The notes: generated by a model from the sequence alone, not told the origin. DNA of 64,000 nucleotides from Labia minor (GCA_963082975.1 OY720344.1:91022538-91086537); one strand, 5' to 3'; shown: positions 1 through 13,062, counted from the stretch's first letter. Translations and numbers: made by a program.

Positions 1-1778
1 TTATGTATATATAAGAATTATTATATATAAAAGGTTATATATATTGCTGTTAAATTAAGTAAATATCCCGCCTGAAAGTTATGCAACTTCTCAACCCTGA
101 TTATGATTTAATCAAATATATTAAAAGTTCGGTTACATAATTCATTGAATAATTTACTAAGCAATGTTACCCTTTAATTGAAAATATAAAATTTACAATG
201 AGAAAAGATCTTCATTTAGTAATAAATATACAATTTCCTAGTTTTAATGTTTTTATATTTCAAATTATATTTTTTTAATTTTTCTGTAAAATTGAAATTT
301 TTGATTTCATAAACTAGAATGTGTTAAATTAACAAAAATAAAATATGATTTACTTTAAAACATATTTTTTAAAATAATTATTTTCTTTGTTTTCTCTTAT
401 AAATAATTAACCATCATATAAATAAGAATTTCTAAACATTTTTTTATTTAAAATTGTGTATTTTTTTTCCTATTTCATGTCAGTCAATAATTATTCAATT
501 GTAGATCATCCTCAGGACATCTAATTCTTTTTAGAACATTTCAATCTCTAATCTATGTTTATACAATTAATTTTACATTATAAACATTTAATAAATATAA
601 GGAGGGAGAGAAGACAATAAATAAAATTATATATTAATTATTAACCAACGGTATTAATATTAATATAATCTATTAATACAAATAGTGGTATAATAAATTT
701 TTCATCTTTTAACCTATTATTGAATGAAATATAATATTATTTAAACTAAACTGGAGAATTACAATGTTTCAATGAAATGATTTCTTATTGAAAGATAATT
801 TATTTTATTCTATATAATAATTGAAATATTTATAATTTCTATAAAAAATGTTCATTCTTTTGTATGACAAAGTGGCGTCTAGTTGTAAGGCTCCAGCGCG
901 ATTGATCGCAATTTCTTAGTCAGTAAAGAGAGCCCGGTTGACAAACTCAAGACATGTGGGTTGGGGAATGGGGTGACTGCAACCCAGCCAAAGTCTAAGA
1001 CATTGGGTTAATACTAGTGAGGAATCCAATAGAACGCTCCCTTCTTCAGAATGGAATGTGCTCTATGTCAGTCATGCAACAACCCTACATAAAAATCAAA
1101 CCCCCCTCTTCCTTTCCAGTTCACTTGCCAAAGATTAGATCCCAAAAAATGTACGTACATGTCTCGCCATTTGACTTTATCTACCCCTTTACTATCCTAT
1201 CTTGAAACGTTATTAATTTTGCTCTTATTCTCATATTATCCCTATAATAATAGGATATTATAATATATATTTAATTAACCATAAGTAACCTGAATAAAAT
1301 TCAAAATTTCAATCAAAATTCAAATTTTTTTTATATTAATTAGATTGAAATATTAAATAATATTTATATCCTTAAAATTAATAAAAATTATTTTCTATTT
1401 ATTGAGTAATTATAATAAAATTTTCTCCTTTTAGGTAAATAATAAAATTAATTATATTAATTATCTTTATTTATTAATTTATATCTTAATTTTTTTTAAT
1501 TTATCAAAATAAAATGTAAAATGATCTAAAGACTAATTATTTGATCTGTTTATAAATTATCTGAATAATAATAGTCTGTCATAGCCATATAATAATACAA
1601 TTAAGATAATTACTGAATCTTAAATTTGGATGAGTTATAATTCATTGTTCCAAATGAGGATTGACCCAGACTAACCCGGATATCTGTCTCTCCTTCTCTT
1701 GTTTTAATGAATGAATGTTGAAAGGAGGGAACATATTTGCAAATAAAGTAATGAGTGTCTTTGTTGTTGTTATTGTAG
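1..1778 (+). other. Upstream intron or flank of TFAP2, noncoding
   Basis: The stretch is AT-rich and has no credible coding exon. It ends in a T-rich tract and an AG acceptor at 1777-1778, so it is most likely the 3' part of an intron whose 5' exon (activation domain, start codon) lies before the window. The only non-AT-rich patch is the island at 850-1210. I searched for the AP-2 PY activation motif (PPYFP-like) here and did not see it. Confidence 0.6.
850..1210. promoter_or_regulatory. GC-richer intronic island, candidate cis-regulatory element
   Basis: About 360 bp of balanced base composition in otherwise AT-rich DNA, some 570 bp before the first visible exon. No ORF longer than 62 codons is present and none resembles a known protein. 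Function is inferred only from composition and position. Confidence 0.25.
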
Positions 1779-1934
1779 ACAAACATGCACGCTTCGTTTC
1801 CGTATGACTCGAATCGAACCCGCGATTATGGAGTGCGACGAAGTGATGTTCTCATCCAAAGTCATCCGGGCCTTGAGACGCAGGATTCACTTACCCTCCA
1901 TAACGCCTTGGCCAGTGCAGTTGACGATGGACAG
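1779..1934 (+). CDS. TFAP2: TFAP2 (AP-2 transcription factor) internal exon, end of the N-terminal region
   Basis: AP-2 proteins are nuclear, dimeric, sequence-specific transcription factors for ectoderm, appendage and neural development. This 156-bp exon is phase 0 at both ends: acceptor TTGTTGTTGTTATTGTAG to 1778, donor GTGAGT at 1935. It encodes 52 residues. The segment DYGVRRSDVL followed by SLTLHN and VDDGQ matches the vertebrate stretch DYRRSDVL...LGLHD...VDD just before the DNA-binding half, so identification rests on that plus the perfect frame into the next exons. The upstream PY-motif activation domain is not in this exon. An in-frame ATG at 1785 (AAAC before it, a fair Kozak context) could be an alternative start, but the strong acceptor makes an internal exon more likely. 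GC content is far above the flanks. Confidence 0.88.
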
Positions 1935-2316
1935 GTGAGTTTCACTCTCATTAAAATATAAAGGGATTTTCAATTTTTTATTTTTTTTTTAATTTTTCCA
2001 ATAATTATCGTATAAAAACTGGTTATAAAATACTTTATTCTATAAATAGAAGCTATTAATAAATATTAAATAAGACATTTTTTTTAAAAAAATCTAGAAG
2101 CGTTACAATAAAAAACTAATTAGGGGATCTTGTTATCTCTCGTCTTTTAATTGTGTCAATTTTAATAGAAAAAAAAGCTATCACATAAAATATAGTTTTA
2201 TGGTTTCCACTAGCATATTAGTAAATAAAATAAAAATTAATAACGACGTTTCTTTTAATTTTTAATTATCAAGATAGTTTCAATTTAATAAAATACTTTT
2301 CATCTATAGTTTATAA

Positions 2317-2485
2317 CCACGGTGCCCAACGTGGGTCAATTAAAAAATTTAAAGTCATGACACAAAAAAGGTAAAATTTTCGATTTTGCAATATGGCTCT
2401 AAAAAAAATGAATTCACGATTTGGCTCTTAAACATTTTTGATTTTTCAATATGGCCCTAAGTAACACCAAGTGTGGTTACCCCTG
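2317..2485. mobile_element. Short non-autonomous hAT-type MITE (169 bp)
   Basis: The 8-bp direct repeat GTTTATAA lies at both 2309-2316 and 2486-2493, as expected of a hAT target-site duplication. Inside it the ends CCACGGTGCCCAACGTGGG and the reverse complement CAGGGGTAACCACACTTGG form imperfect inverted repeats of the CAGnGGT...CCAA type. The interior has two related AT-rich segments containing 'ATGGCTCT' and 'TTGGCTCT', and no coding capacity. The intact TSD suggests a fairly recent insertion. Confidence 0.7.
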
Positions 2486-3560
2486 GTTTATAATATTTTT
2501 TTTTTTCTTTTAACTATTATTTTAATCTAAAACATACTATTTGATTGTAAAATAAAATAAAATTTATTAAAATATTATTAAACTCGTTAAAAACTGTAAA
2601 AAGCTAATAAAAAAATCAAATTCTTAGGATGAATAAATAATAAATTTATTATTATTTTGAAAATTAAAAAAAAATATTTATTTATTTATAAAATATATCA
2701 TTTTCTAACGGGTTCAATTGGATGATTATCCATTCAGTCATTTATATCCATGGATCATTAGATCAATTATTTTTAGTCATCGTCAATTTTATAGGCTAGG
2801 TATATGAACTTTTTCTAGATATATAATTTCAAATCAAGTATGAAAGAGGTAAAGGAAAAAAAAAATCGGTACACAAACACGTGTATCTACAAGTTCATTA
2901 AATAAAAATATGGTTGTCACATTTCACTTGGTTGAAAGCCGGTGTAATTTTTTCATCTATGTAGGCGTTTGCCCCTTTTTGCGGTTCAATGACTCGACAA
3001 CTCGGGAATAAAAATGTGTCAATTTGTTATTTTATAATTAGGCAAATATATGTAAAGATTTTAATATTATTGTTTCTTATCGATAAATTAGATTAATCTA
3101 TATTTAATTAATTATCAAATATACTTATCGATGTCTGACTGTTCCATGGGAGGTCATCAGTTTGAAGAGAGCAATGTTAAATTATTATATTTTATTTATT
3201 TATAATTAAAATAATTATATATTTTGGGCTATAACTGTTTAATTTTTTTTTAAGTAAATTAATAAAATCCCCTTCCTTAATTATTTTTTACTACATTTTA
3301 TTAAATTTTATTTTTATCAAAAATATATGCCTTTTTTTTAAATTTATCTATTTTAACATTTATTTATAATTTACGATGTATTTTATGTTATATTGTTCTT
3401 TACTTCAATAAGATTCTCTGGACATATGTAAACATATATCAAAATACTTTGAGAAATATTAATAATTAATTTATTTCTTAATAAAATAAAAATATAAAAT
3501 AATTTTTAAAAAAATATTTAATTGTCATATTACTTATTTAAGATATAAAATTTTGATTCA

Positions 3561-3565
<5 letters not shown>

Positions 3566-3602
<37 letters not shown>
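3566..3602. repeat. (AT)n microsatellite
   Basis: Uninterrupted TA dinucleotide run of about 18 units in intron A. Confidence 0.95.
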
Positions 3603-3607
<5 letters not shown>

Positions 3608-3629
3608 AATATTCGATTATGTATTTTTG

Positions 3630-4140
3630 AAGAGATAGGTTTATTATTCTTTGATGATGGGGCGGCTCATGTTACGAAGGGGTTCCTTTTGAATAGTCGA
3701 AGGGTATTTTATGATATCAAAGATGATGGAGAATGTATTTTATATAAGTGTATACACAGATCAACCGGGGGTAGGTGATACACAACATCTCAGCCCCTGT
3801 ATTTAACTAAAGGTCGTCGATGAAAAGGGTCGGAGTGAGGGGGCGGGTAGTGTGCGGTTTGAAAAATCCGTCAAAGCTATTTAAGGCGCAGTATCGCACG
3901 AGGATGGCTTTAACATGATCGAGTAGCTGCATCGTTCCCCCACCCCAATCATCTCGCGCCTCAACTACAAATCAACCCCCCTCTCTCCCCCTTTTAACAT
4001 CCCTGGTATTCAAGCTGCTAAGCTCTCGTTCACAAAAGAGTCACATATCGCAGACGAGGCAACCACATTTGTTAGAACGAAACGGACGTCTTTAAATGCG
4101 AATATTGCGAAAATACATCTCAAAGTCTCTAAGAACAATG
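3630..4140. promoter_or_regulatory. Intronic GC-richer island, candidate enhancer
   Basis: About 500 bp with G-rich (3780-3850) and C-rich (3935-3990) segments, 1.7 kb downstream of the first visible exon. It contains a Runx-type core TGCGGTTT at 3853-3860. No conserved reading frame is visible. Long unique non-AT sequence inside an AT-rich intron of a developmental transcription factor suggests constraint, but this is inference. Confidence 0.35.
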
Positions 4141-4251
4141 TTATTTACCACCGATGATATTATTTTGAGAAAACATCTATTATTAATAAATGGCAAACTC
4201 TAATAATTATTCGTGTGTATATTTCATTTAATTGTCTATGATACAATCGAT

Positions 4252-4342
4252 TTAACACGTTCCGGCCTGTATGTACCACCGGTGGCTTATGCCGCCATAT
4301 TAAATAAATAGACAAATTATTGAGTCGGCGGAAACGTGTTAA
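4252..4342. mobile_element. 91-bp TTAA-flanked palindromic MITE (piggyBac-like)
   Basis: The unit starts TTAACACGTTCCGGCC and ends in GGCGGAAACGTGTTAA, giving an inverted repeat (AACACGTTnCCG) that abuts TTAA on both sides. TTAA is the piggyBac target. The centre carries the perfect palindrome CCACCGGTGG. The size excludes a transposase, so this is a non-autonomous derivative. Assignment to piggyBac rests on the TTAA flank alone. Confidence 0.5.
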
Positions 4343-5859
4343 TATTATATCTTTGTAAGATATATATTAACACTAGGGTTATATTAAAAATTTTATGTTT
4401 AACCAAAATTCTAAAAAAAAAAAATAAATAATTGTGTGTATTCAAATCAATTCATTTTGATTGTCATGATAAAATAATAATATTATATGTAGATATATTA
4501 GTATACAACTTTTCTCATAATTTTAGCCTGATTGTATAATTAAATTTCAATAAAAAAATTTAATATTTTTTTAATAAAAATTCATCCTGAATTTTGTTGT
4601 ATTTTTTTTAATTTATTATTAAAATGTAATAATTTAGAAAATAAAATATATTTATATATATTAAAGAAAAAAAAATATCAAATATATTTCGAGTAAGGAG
4701 AGGGGAATATTTCAATTGGAATGGGATTACTAGGGTGCCTGGTCGATGCCAACCAACCGTCACCTCCATTTGAAGGGTGTCACATCAAAAATAACACTTA
4801 TAAAAAAAAGGGAAATATATTCGACCCGAATTTATTACGTACTATGATAGTAAAACTTGATTTTAAAATAAAATTTATTAGCGATGTAAATCCTCTTAAA
4901 TATATTAACAATAATGTTTTAATTTAAATACAGTTTATCATTTCAAAAACCAGTTTTTCTTCTTATTTAAAAATTTCATTACTAGAGAGTTATTTGTTTT
5001 CTATCTTTTCACTTATTATAAAATCGATATTTTTTTTTCTTCCCAAAATATATCCTATATCTATATCTATATAAATATATATGTATATTAATATGTAAAT
5101 TGAATTTAATGATTGAATATATATTTATTAAAATAACGGGTTTATAATTTATCGTTTTACAAAAAATTTTATATTTATTTATTTAATTGATCAATAATTT
5201 TTAGGAAAAAAAAACTAATGATAATAATAAAATAGAATCACTCATATTAAATGATGCTAATTAGAAATTCAAAAGATGATAATTTTTTTAATATCAACCA
5301 TGTTCCTCTATTCTAACGGAAACAGTGAATATTTAAAACCATCCAAAAATATTTGATATCAGTTTCAGTTGTTTGTTTATATTTTCCATTTTATGTGAAT
5401 GTGTGTGTGTGCGCGCGTGGGTATGTTTTGTGTAGTTTTAATATTCTGAACTCTAAATTGCATATAAAAGTTAAAATAAAAAATTAAAAAAGAATAATAA
5501 TAAAGAATTTCTCCAAAATCAATAACTCCCCCTTCTCTTTAGTTGATATTCCAAAAATATTTAGATAATTAATCTTAATATTTATTTATTTCAATGTAAT
5601 TAAAAGTATTAATAATATTATTTAAATAAATAATTTAAAAAAAGTTATTTAATTTTATTATGTTTATTATTATATTTTATTAGGTATGGACATAATAAAG
5701 AAGACTTTCTAAAATTTCGTTTGGTCATAAAGAAAATCCTATAATTATTGTTTGTGTTATTTTTAATGTTTTGGAAATTGTTTAAAAACTATTTAATATT
5801 TATTATCCGCCCTTTGAGAGTTCCTAAATAATAAAAGCGAGGTTTTCGTCGCCGTCGTT

Positions 5860-6095
5860 ACAATTTAAAAAAAAAAATTAGTAAGCGGAATGGGATAAAC
5901 CACGCGAGAAAGTTGCCCTTAACTGAGACAGACCGCCCTTGGAAAAATTCCGATAACCTCCCTCCCTTACAACCCTTATGTTTTTCAACCCTTTGACGAA
6001 AACCACCCCTTTGGTACTCTTTTAACTCTTATCCAAGTAGAGAACAGAGAGTCAACCCCAACCACCTCTATCACCCTTCTTCAGGATGAAAATAT
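5860..6095. promoter_or_regulatory. Intronic GC-richer island, candidate cis-regulatory element
   Basis: About 235 bp of pyrimidine-rich sequence including a Runx-type AAACCACG (5897-5904) and several AACCACC/ACCACCC repeats. Nothing in it looks coding. Confidence 0.25.
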
Positions 6096-7549
6096 TTTTA
6101 ATCAACAAAAATAAAATATTACTCATTTTCTTAACTTAGGTTGAAAAAAAAAGATTTCACTTAATATTTCCGATGTTTATATACCAATATAGGTCATTTG
6201 TTTGGAAATTACAATCCATTATATATATGTATATATATAAAGCATTTTTAAAAAAATGTATATATGCAACTCTATTGTATTTTAAAGAACTCAATTAATC
6301 GAGATAAATGTATTTGTATTTTTTCCAAGATAGAAGGATACGATAAAAACTTCAAAATGAATGCTACGTACGTTTGTTTTTACTATAGAATCCTTCAATA
6401 TCTTTTTCTAAACAGTCGGCCAACTTCTAACACATTCTAGTGACAATTAAGTACGATTTAATTAATTTAGAAAACAAAGAAGCTTTCAATCAACAAATTA
6501 TACTATTTATCTACCATTTTTAGCAATGGTTACATTTTGTTTTATATATCTTTAATATACCATTGTTTTGTTAACCAATGATTGACTCGAAGCAAAATTC
6601 TATTTGAATATTTATTTAACCTCTAAAAATAAATAATTGTTGTTATTTGCTTATTTGTTGTTGTTTATATATTTATTCATTTGATTAAATTTCAAATTCT
6701 ATTGTTGAATGTTAATAATTAAATTCAAATTTTTTGATTATTGAAATAGTTTAAATTTTTAAAATAAATTTGTTTCAATATACTAATCAACATATTTTCC
6801 AATATAACATATTAAATGTAAATTTAATACAATTATTTTGTATGTTTATTATTTATTTAGTGATATCTCTAATCTTGAAATGTTTTTATAATAAAAAGTA
6901 TATTTTATTTTTTGAATCAATCATCAGAGTTTAGACAATTGAATAATTTCAGAAGTGCAAGAAAAATAAAATAATAATACTGTAAAATTAAATATGATGG
7001 ATTTCGCTCATTAAAGATAACCATATAAGCAACGTATAAAAATTTTTCCGAATGTAAAAAAAAAAACAGAATCTTATGATTTAATTAAAAAATAAAAGAT
7101 GAAAAATTTGATATATCATCCAATCAAAATATAATTTTCATTTCCTTATTTTTTTTAACACACTCTTTATTTCGAGAATTTGATTAAATTGAATATTTTT
7201 TTTATATGTCGAGAGTTCAAAAAAAGGAAGGGGAGAATAAATGAGTTGCTTGACAACTGGTTTGTGTATTCAGGAACGCTACTTTTTTCTATCCCACCCA
7301 TAATATATAATAATTGAGATGGAGATACGAAAATGACTTGATGATATTTATCTGTCAAAGAAAGATTTTTTTGCAACTCAATTTGGCAATTGTAATCTTA
7401 ATTTTTTTTTTTTTTATTTTACTTAAATAAAAAATAAAATAAATTAATATTAGCCAAATCTGTGTTTTGTTCATTTGATGGATTAGTTTAATTTTTATAA
7501 ATAATACTTCATTCTATATTAGAATTAATAAACTACATAGTATTATTTC

Positions 7550-7675
7550 TTTATGTGCCATGTCCGGTCTTGCTGTCGTCACTGTCTTCAGCGCGAAAGA
7601 GCTCGCCTTCACTCCGCATGCTCGTCAATTCCCTTACATTCCTCAACCCTATTCCGCGGTGATCCTTCATAATAT
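7550..7675. promoter_or_regulatory. Small intronic GC-richer island
   Basis: About 125 bp containing several CpGs (CAGCGCGAAAGAGCTCGCC) in pure A/T surroundings. Noncoding in all frames. Function unknown. Confidence 0.2.
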
Positions 7676-8564
7676 AAAGAATGAAATTTTTTAATAGTAA
7701 ATTTATCTAATAATTTATTTAGAAATAAAAACTTTTTAAATAAAATTCAAATATGTAATGGTTGATAATTAATTTGTTGAAATTTTTTATCTTAATATAA
7801 TATTAATAATACAATAATAATTTATTCAATTACTAATTAAATATACATATTAGAACCTAGGTGTTATTATAATACTATAATAATATAATATAAAATCTTT
7901 ATTAAAAAATAAACATATAAAATATCAATTAGATTTTATTTTATTTATCGACTTAAATTGTTATTATTATTATTGGAAAGCCATAAGAATTTTTTTAAAA
8001 ACTGATAAGCATTGAAATTTATATTATTCTTGAATATTTACAATTTTGAATGGGCTCCCTAGCATAAAATCAGAAAAATATATATTTTATTCATTTCATT
8101 AAATTAATAAAATTAATATTTTTGTAAATTCGATAAAGATTTAAAAAAAATGTGATCTCAATTTAAATCTCATTTAAATAATAATTTTAAATTTAATTCA
8201 ATTAACACACGGAAATATATAATAATAAGTCAACCACGGGATTATTGATAATTTTTATGGATAATGGAAAAGAAAGGTTTAAAAATACTTAAAAATAAAG
8301 CCCTTTAATTGTATTACTCGTACCTAAATATATAGCGTGTATACTAGTAGCATTTTATTTTATTTTTCAATTTAAATAACTTTGCTATATGAATATTGTA
8401 TATTATTTATTATTTACGATCTTGAATGTATTTATTTAATTATTCGTGTTGGTATAAATAAAACTTGAGAGTTAAAATAAAATAAAATAATATTTCATTG
8501 ACATAAGTCGTTGTTATAATGCAATATTTAAGAAGAAAGGAATGTGTAGTGAATAAATATTTAA

Positions 8565-8885
8565 TAAAATGATGAATGAAAAGGATGAGAGACGAAATAA
8601 GGATGAGGGAGGAGGGAATGAGGTCGAGAAGGAAAAGGAAAAGGGTTGCAAGAACAAAAGAAGCTATTCGTATTGGGGAATCTAATAAATATTTCCTATT
8701 AATTAAAATATATATAGAATAACGAACCGGTCAAAAACAAGAACAAGACAGAAGATGCGGATGACGAGGAGGGAGAAAAGATTCTATAACACAAAGAATG
8801 TCCAAACATTAATTAAAGTCGAAGCTAACCTCCTCTTCTTCTACTTTTCCCCTCTCTTCTTTTTGTTGTTGTTTGGGACCAGTTT
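8565..8885. promoter_or_regulatory. Purine-rich intronic island
   Basis: GAGG/GGAA-rich on the plus strand from 8570 to 8780, then pyrimidine-rich CTCCTCTTCTTC at 8830-8865, so the segment has partial purine/pyrimidine mirror character. No ORF of note. Confidence 0.2.
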
Positions 8886-10399
8886 GTACTCTATTGAAAG
8901 AATTATAAATAAATAAATATATATATATATATATTTACCTTTAATGATAGAAAAGTTTTTTATTTTATTTTAATTCTTTGGGGATGAATTTTAAAAGGGT
9001 TGGAAGTACGAAAATTGGATTTTTTTTTCTGAAAATGAAACCTGTCATTTCAATAATTCATGATAATATAAATATCTTTCAAGTCCTAGATCAGTAAAAT
9101 GGATGTAAATATTGTTAAATGTTGTAATTGTATCTACTCATCTAATTAGATTTTGTAATTTGATACGTGGCTAGTTACATTCTTGGAGAATTTTATTTAA
9201 GATCCAATTACCTTCGGGGTCAAAATATTATTTATTAGAAGTGTTAAGTAGACACGCAATCGCGCATCGCTACACGGGATTAGCATAATGGAATTATTTA
9301 AAAGAAATTTATTATTTAATCTCATGTAATGGTAGAAAAATACATTGGTTACCCCTGGTGTTTTGATTACAGCTCATAAATCACCGACTTGGAAATTTGT
9401 ATATATATTATATTTCATTTTCGATTGATTTTTAAGGATTAACATGTTCATATATTTATTTATTTATTTTCACGAACCATCTGAGAAGTAAATAATAAAT
9501 ATAATTCAATATATTCGGTTACACATTGTAATTAAATTAATTAAATAAAATGAATTAGTCCGGAAAATAATTTATTTTACTCTTTTCAGATTTATTTTTT
9601 AAATAAAATTCCAATATAAAAATTTATCTTAGTTTTAATTTATTATTAATGTAATTATAAAATTAGTATGAATATTCAGAAAAATATTACTTAAACAATT
9701 CATTATTTATTTCCAATAAAATAAAGCAAAATTTTATTATTTTTTAATTTATTTTACACAAGAATCATAATTTAAAACGATAGAATAATTCAAAATTGTG
9801 TATATTATATAATACATATTAATATAATATGAAGGATCAAAATTTATAAATACTTAATGCCTTAAAGCCCCAAATAAATTTGAAAATTCTTGCTTATGGT
9901 ATATTTTTATTTTTTTGTTATTTTAGAAACAATTTTAAAAATTTAAATTTTACAATTTTAAATTCGAAAAATTTCAAAAAAAATTATTTTTTTAATTAAC
10001 AATAAACAATTTTTCCTCCCATGGTTATAATAAATTATATTTTTTTTTTTTATTTAAAGTAATTATTTTCAACAGTTTAAAGTTATTTGATATATATGTT
10101 TTGAGAGCGTCATTTTTTTCCTCAGAATTAATTTCGTTAATATATTATATTATGTAGTATCATGATAAAATACTATAAAATTTTAATAAGATATATTTGT
10201 TTTATAAGACTATAAGGGTTCCAATTTTATTTGGGAATCCAGTTCTTTAAATATTTCCATTCACTAAATCTAACACTTCAAAGCGTATTTAAATAATCTA
10301 TTTCTTTTTTTTTTCTTCATTCAACCTATTACATTTAAAATAAAAAAAATATCATTTTTCTCTCCAATAATCAAACAGTAATTATTTTTAAATTATGTA

Positions 10400-11090
10400 A
10401 ATGAGGTTTGGAATTTTTTTTTCTCTCTCTTTCTCAATGTATACGTCTTGAAATGTTTAAAAGGCAATTAAATTGTCTCTATAGAAGAAGAATCCCTTTT
10501 GGTTGTTTGCATGCAGAGTGGTTACGTGGGGCGTTGGGAGGGTGGAGGGAGGAAAAGAAACTGAGAGACATAGAGACGAATCAATTAAGGAAAAGCGACT
10601 GCTGGTGTGGCCCCTCAGGGTCCATCCATCCTTCTGCCACACAAACACAAGAGTCTCTCTTTCTAAATAGATTACTTTTTTTTATTTTATTTTATTTTTT
10701 ATTTCATCGTATTCAAAGTCATTCAGACATGCTGTTTTTTTTCTTGTTTTTCAATTGTAGATAAAAGAGGAAATCAATTGAAAAGCCTTGTCGGTTGCTA
10801 AAAAGAATTATTCTTATATACATTATTAATTTATATTTATAATAATTTTAGGTCAGAGATGATTTGTGTCAGTGTGTATAACCTCAAGTTCGAAAATCGA
10901 TGACTTTACGATCGGCTGGGAATAGTTCTAATGGGAGAGGAAAGAGAATTCTTTTTATGAAGAAACAAATCGGGAAAGGACAGGCAATTTCGCGGTAGGC
11001 TAATAATATAAAGGTAGATATAAGGAATAGAAATTGGTTTGAGGTAGCTTAGGATAAAATTGCTGAAGAAGTGTGATTTCTGGAGCCAAA
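10400..11090. promoter_or_regulatory. Intronic GC-richer island with an AP-2-type site
   Basis: The interval 10440-10660 is rich in unique sequence, with a second unique block at 10845-11090. Both strands have frames of 63 to 118 codons that overlap and lack protein-like composition (homopolymeric F/L tail), so I treat it as noncoding. CCCTCAGGG at 10612-10620 matches the AP-2 consensus SCCTSRGGS exactly. Confidence 0.3.
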
Positions 11091-11339
11091 AACTTTCTAA
11101 AATTTAATGATACAGAAATGGAAAAGCAATAACACTAACAAAATTTTAAATAAAAATAATTTTTATTGATCTGAAATAGGATTTTATTAATTTTTACGAA
11201 TTTTTTATTTAAATATTTCCAAATTTTTCAAATATTTCAATTATATAATTCTTTTGTAAAAATATTTTTAAATTTTCATGTGTTTTTATAATTTTTTGAA
11301 TCTCTTTTGTGTATAAAAAAAGATACGAAAAATCCTTTG

Positions 11340-11595
11340 TTTGGTTGATAGGATTCCATTTTTTGGAGAGGCCCTCACCTGGCCTGAATGTGATAGGGGA
11401 GGGGGCGAGCGGGGAATCCACGCTTTCACGGAAGAGCGCTAATCGTGGGAACTCGGACACGCGCCTGGCGCACGCGCACAACTCACAGCCTTTGGGCACT
11501 CGTCGTTGCGTTTACCTTAACGCTAAGTTGTTTCGCGCTCTATAGCCCATGAAATGGGGGACCCACACCCTTTCAGCTCAATTTGCATCTATTAA
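11340..11595. promoter_or_regulatory. CpG-rich intronic island with Su(H), NRF1-like and octamer motifs
   Basis: The most GC- and CpG-rich noncoding block in the window. Visible sites are E-box CACCTG (11376-11381), a perfect Su(H)/RBPJ site CGTGGGAA (11444-11451), NRF1-type GCGCACGCGC (11468-11477) and a perfect POU octamer ATTTGCAT (11581-11588). Overlapping open frames on both strands (78 and 96 codons) are explained by GC content and do not resemble any family I know. It could be an enhancer or an alternative promoter. The motifs are seen; the role is inferred. Confidence 0.4.
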
Positions 11596-12564
11596 CATGG
11601 ATTTTACACCTATTACCTATTACAACTAAATGGTGGTGAATTTTAACAAGAACCGAGATTCTTTTTTTTCTTTTTTTTAAATTTCATTATGTTTTTTTAG
11701 TTATTTTTATACTATCCTAATATTTTATATATTTCTCAGACAAAATACTTTATTTTGAATTAAAGTAATAATTTGTTATTGATTTACAATTTTCTAAATT
11801 AAAAAACTGCTAGGAAAAATGTATTTCTATTTATTGTATTTATTTAAATATTCTACATCATTTTTTATATAATATATATATATATATATTAGATTAATCA
11901 ATTATCATTATAAAATCTTTAAAATTAATATCATATGTCATGTAATAGTCAAAGTATATTTCAATGAAATGTTAATAATACTTGTATTGTAATATAAATC
12001 TGTGATAAATATAATCGAAATGTTATTAGATCTTATTGCAAAATAAATTACTATTATCGTGATTTTATAGGTTTATTTCTATCGACAAGTCTACATAACA
12101 TAACATCACGAAAAAGAGAGAGCATGAGTTATACATATTGAAAGAGATTTAGGCTAAGAGATTAAAGTAATAAGTTTTACATAAATAAAATGATCAAGCA
12201 GGTGTATAGAAATAAATATGCTTGTGTTTTGATTAACATAAAAAATTACTTCTAATTTTTTTGTTCTGTTTTCCTCAAAGAGATTTGAATGCTTGGAGAT
12301 TTTAATGAACGAAATTTTTAAATAATGTTGGTTGATAATTGGGGATTATTTTTGTTATTATTACTATTATTATTATTATTAATATTATTCTTGTAACATT
12401 CATTTTAGTAATTTATTAAAAAAAATATTTTCACTTCGATATTGATTTGAATTAGGGGGCGGGTGAAAATACTCGTATTATATTTTTTCTATATAATAGT
12501 AGACACTAACCCTTCTTCCTAGTCGTGATGTAATTAATTTTTATTTTAGAGAGTTTGAAATTCT

Positions 12565-12790
12565 TTTTCCCGTGATTAATAGAGTAAAGGGGTCGGTCGT
12601 CTATTGTTCACAATTACGATAATCACCACGTTCTTGACGAAGGAGAAAAGCGAGGAAGAGAGCGCCAGGAGGCCATTAAAACGTGCCTAAGCAACAACTC
12701 GGTAGCAAGATGAGAGAAAAGACTTCTGTTTAATCATTAGGCCTTGCTGCTCTGGATAGAGAAGAGAGATTTCATAAAGAAAAAAAAATT
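12565..12790. promoter_or_regulatory. Intronic GC-richer island
   Basis: About 220 bp of unique sequence containing GGGGTCGGTCG and a run of GAG-rich motifs, embedded in AT-rich intron 300 bp before the left arm of the long inverted repeat. Noncoding. Confidence 0.2.
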
Positions 12791-13062
12791 ATAATGAAAA
12801 ATTAAGTCCGAAATTAGTCCCTAAACAATCCAGTTGGTATCTACTGAATTTAAATAATTTTTTTTTAACTTTATAACCCTAAATTTGGGTTATTTTAATT
12901 ACTTCTATTAAAATATTGTTTTTTTTTTTGTTAATTTAAAAGATAAATATGAACTTTTTAAATTTATATTAATCTTTATGGCAAGAGATAAGAAAAAGGA
13001 GAATGTTACTTAATTAATATTATTAATTAAATAAATAAAAGCAATTATTTTTGCCACAATTC

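Noticed and set aside
1803..1830. Minus-strand GGTTCGATTCG resembling a tRNA B box
   Set aside because: It lies inside the AP-2 coding exon and no A box, anticodon arm or acceptor stem surrounds it.
9345..9362. GGTTACCCCTGGTG similar to the hAT MITE end at 2475-2485
   Set aside because: No opposite terminus and no repeated 8-bp flank found nearby, so a mobile element cannot be supported.
10408..10764. 118-codon open frame
   Set aside because: Begins in a CTCTTT tract and ends in poly-F; an opposite-strand frame overlaps it; no family match.
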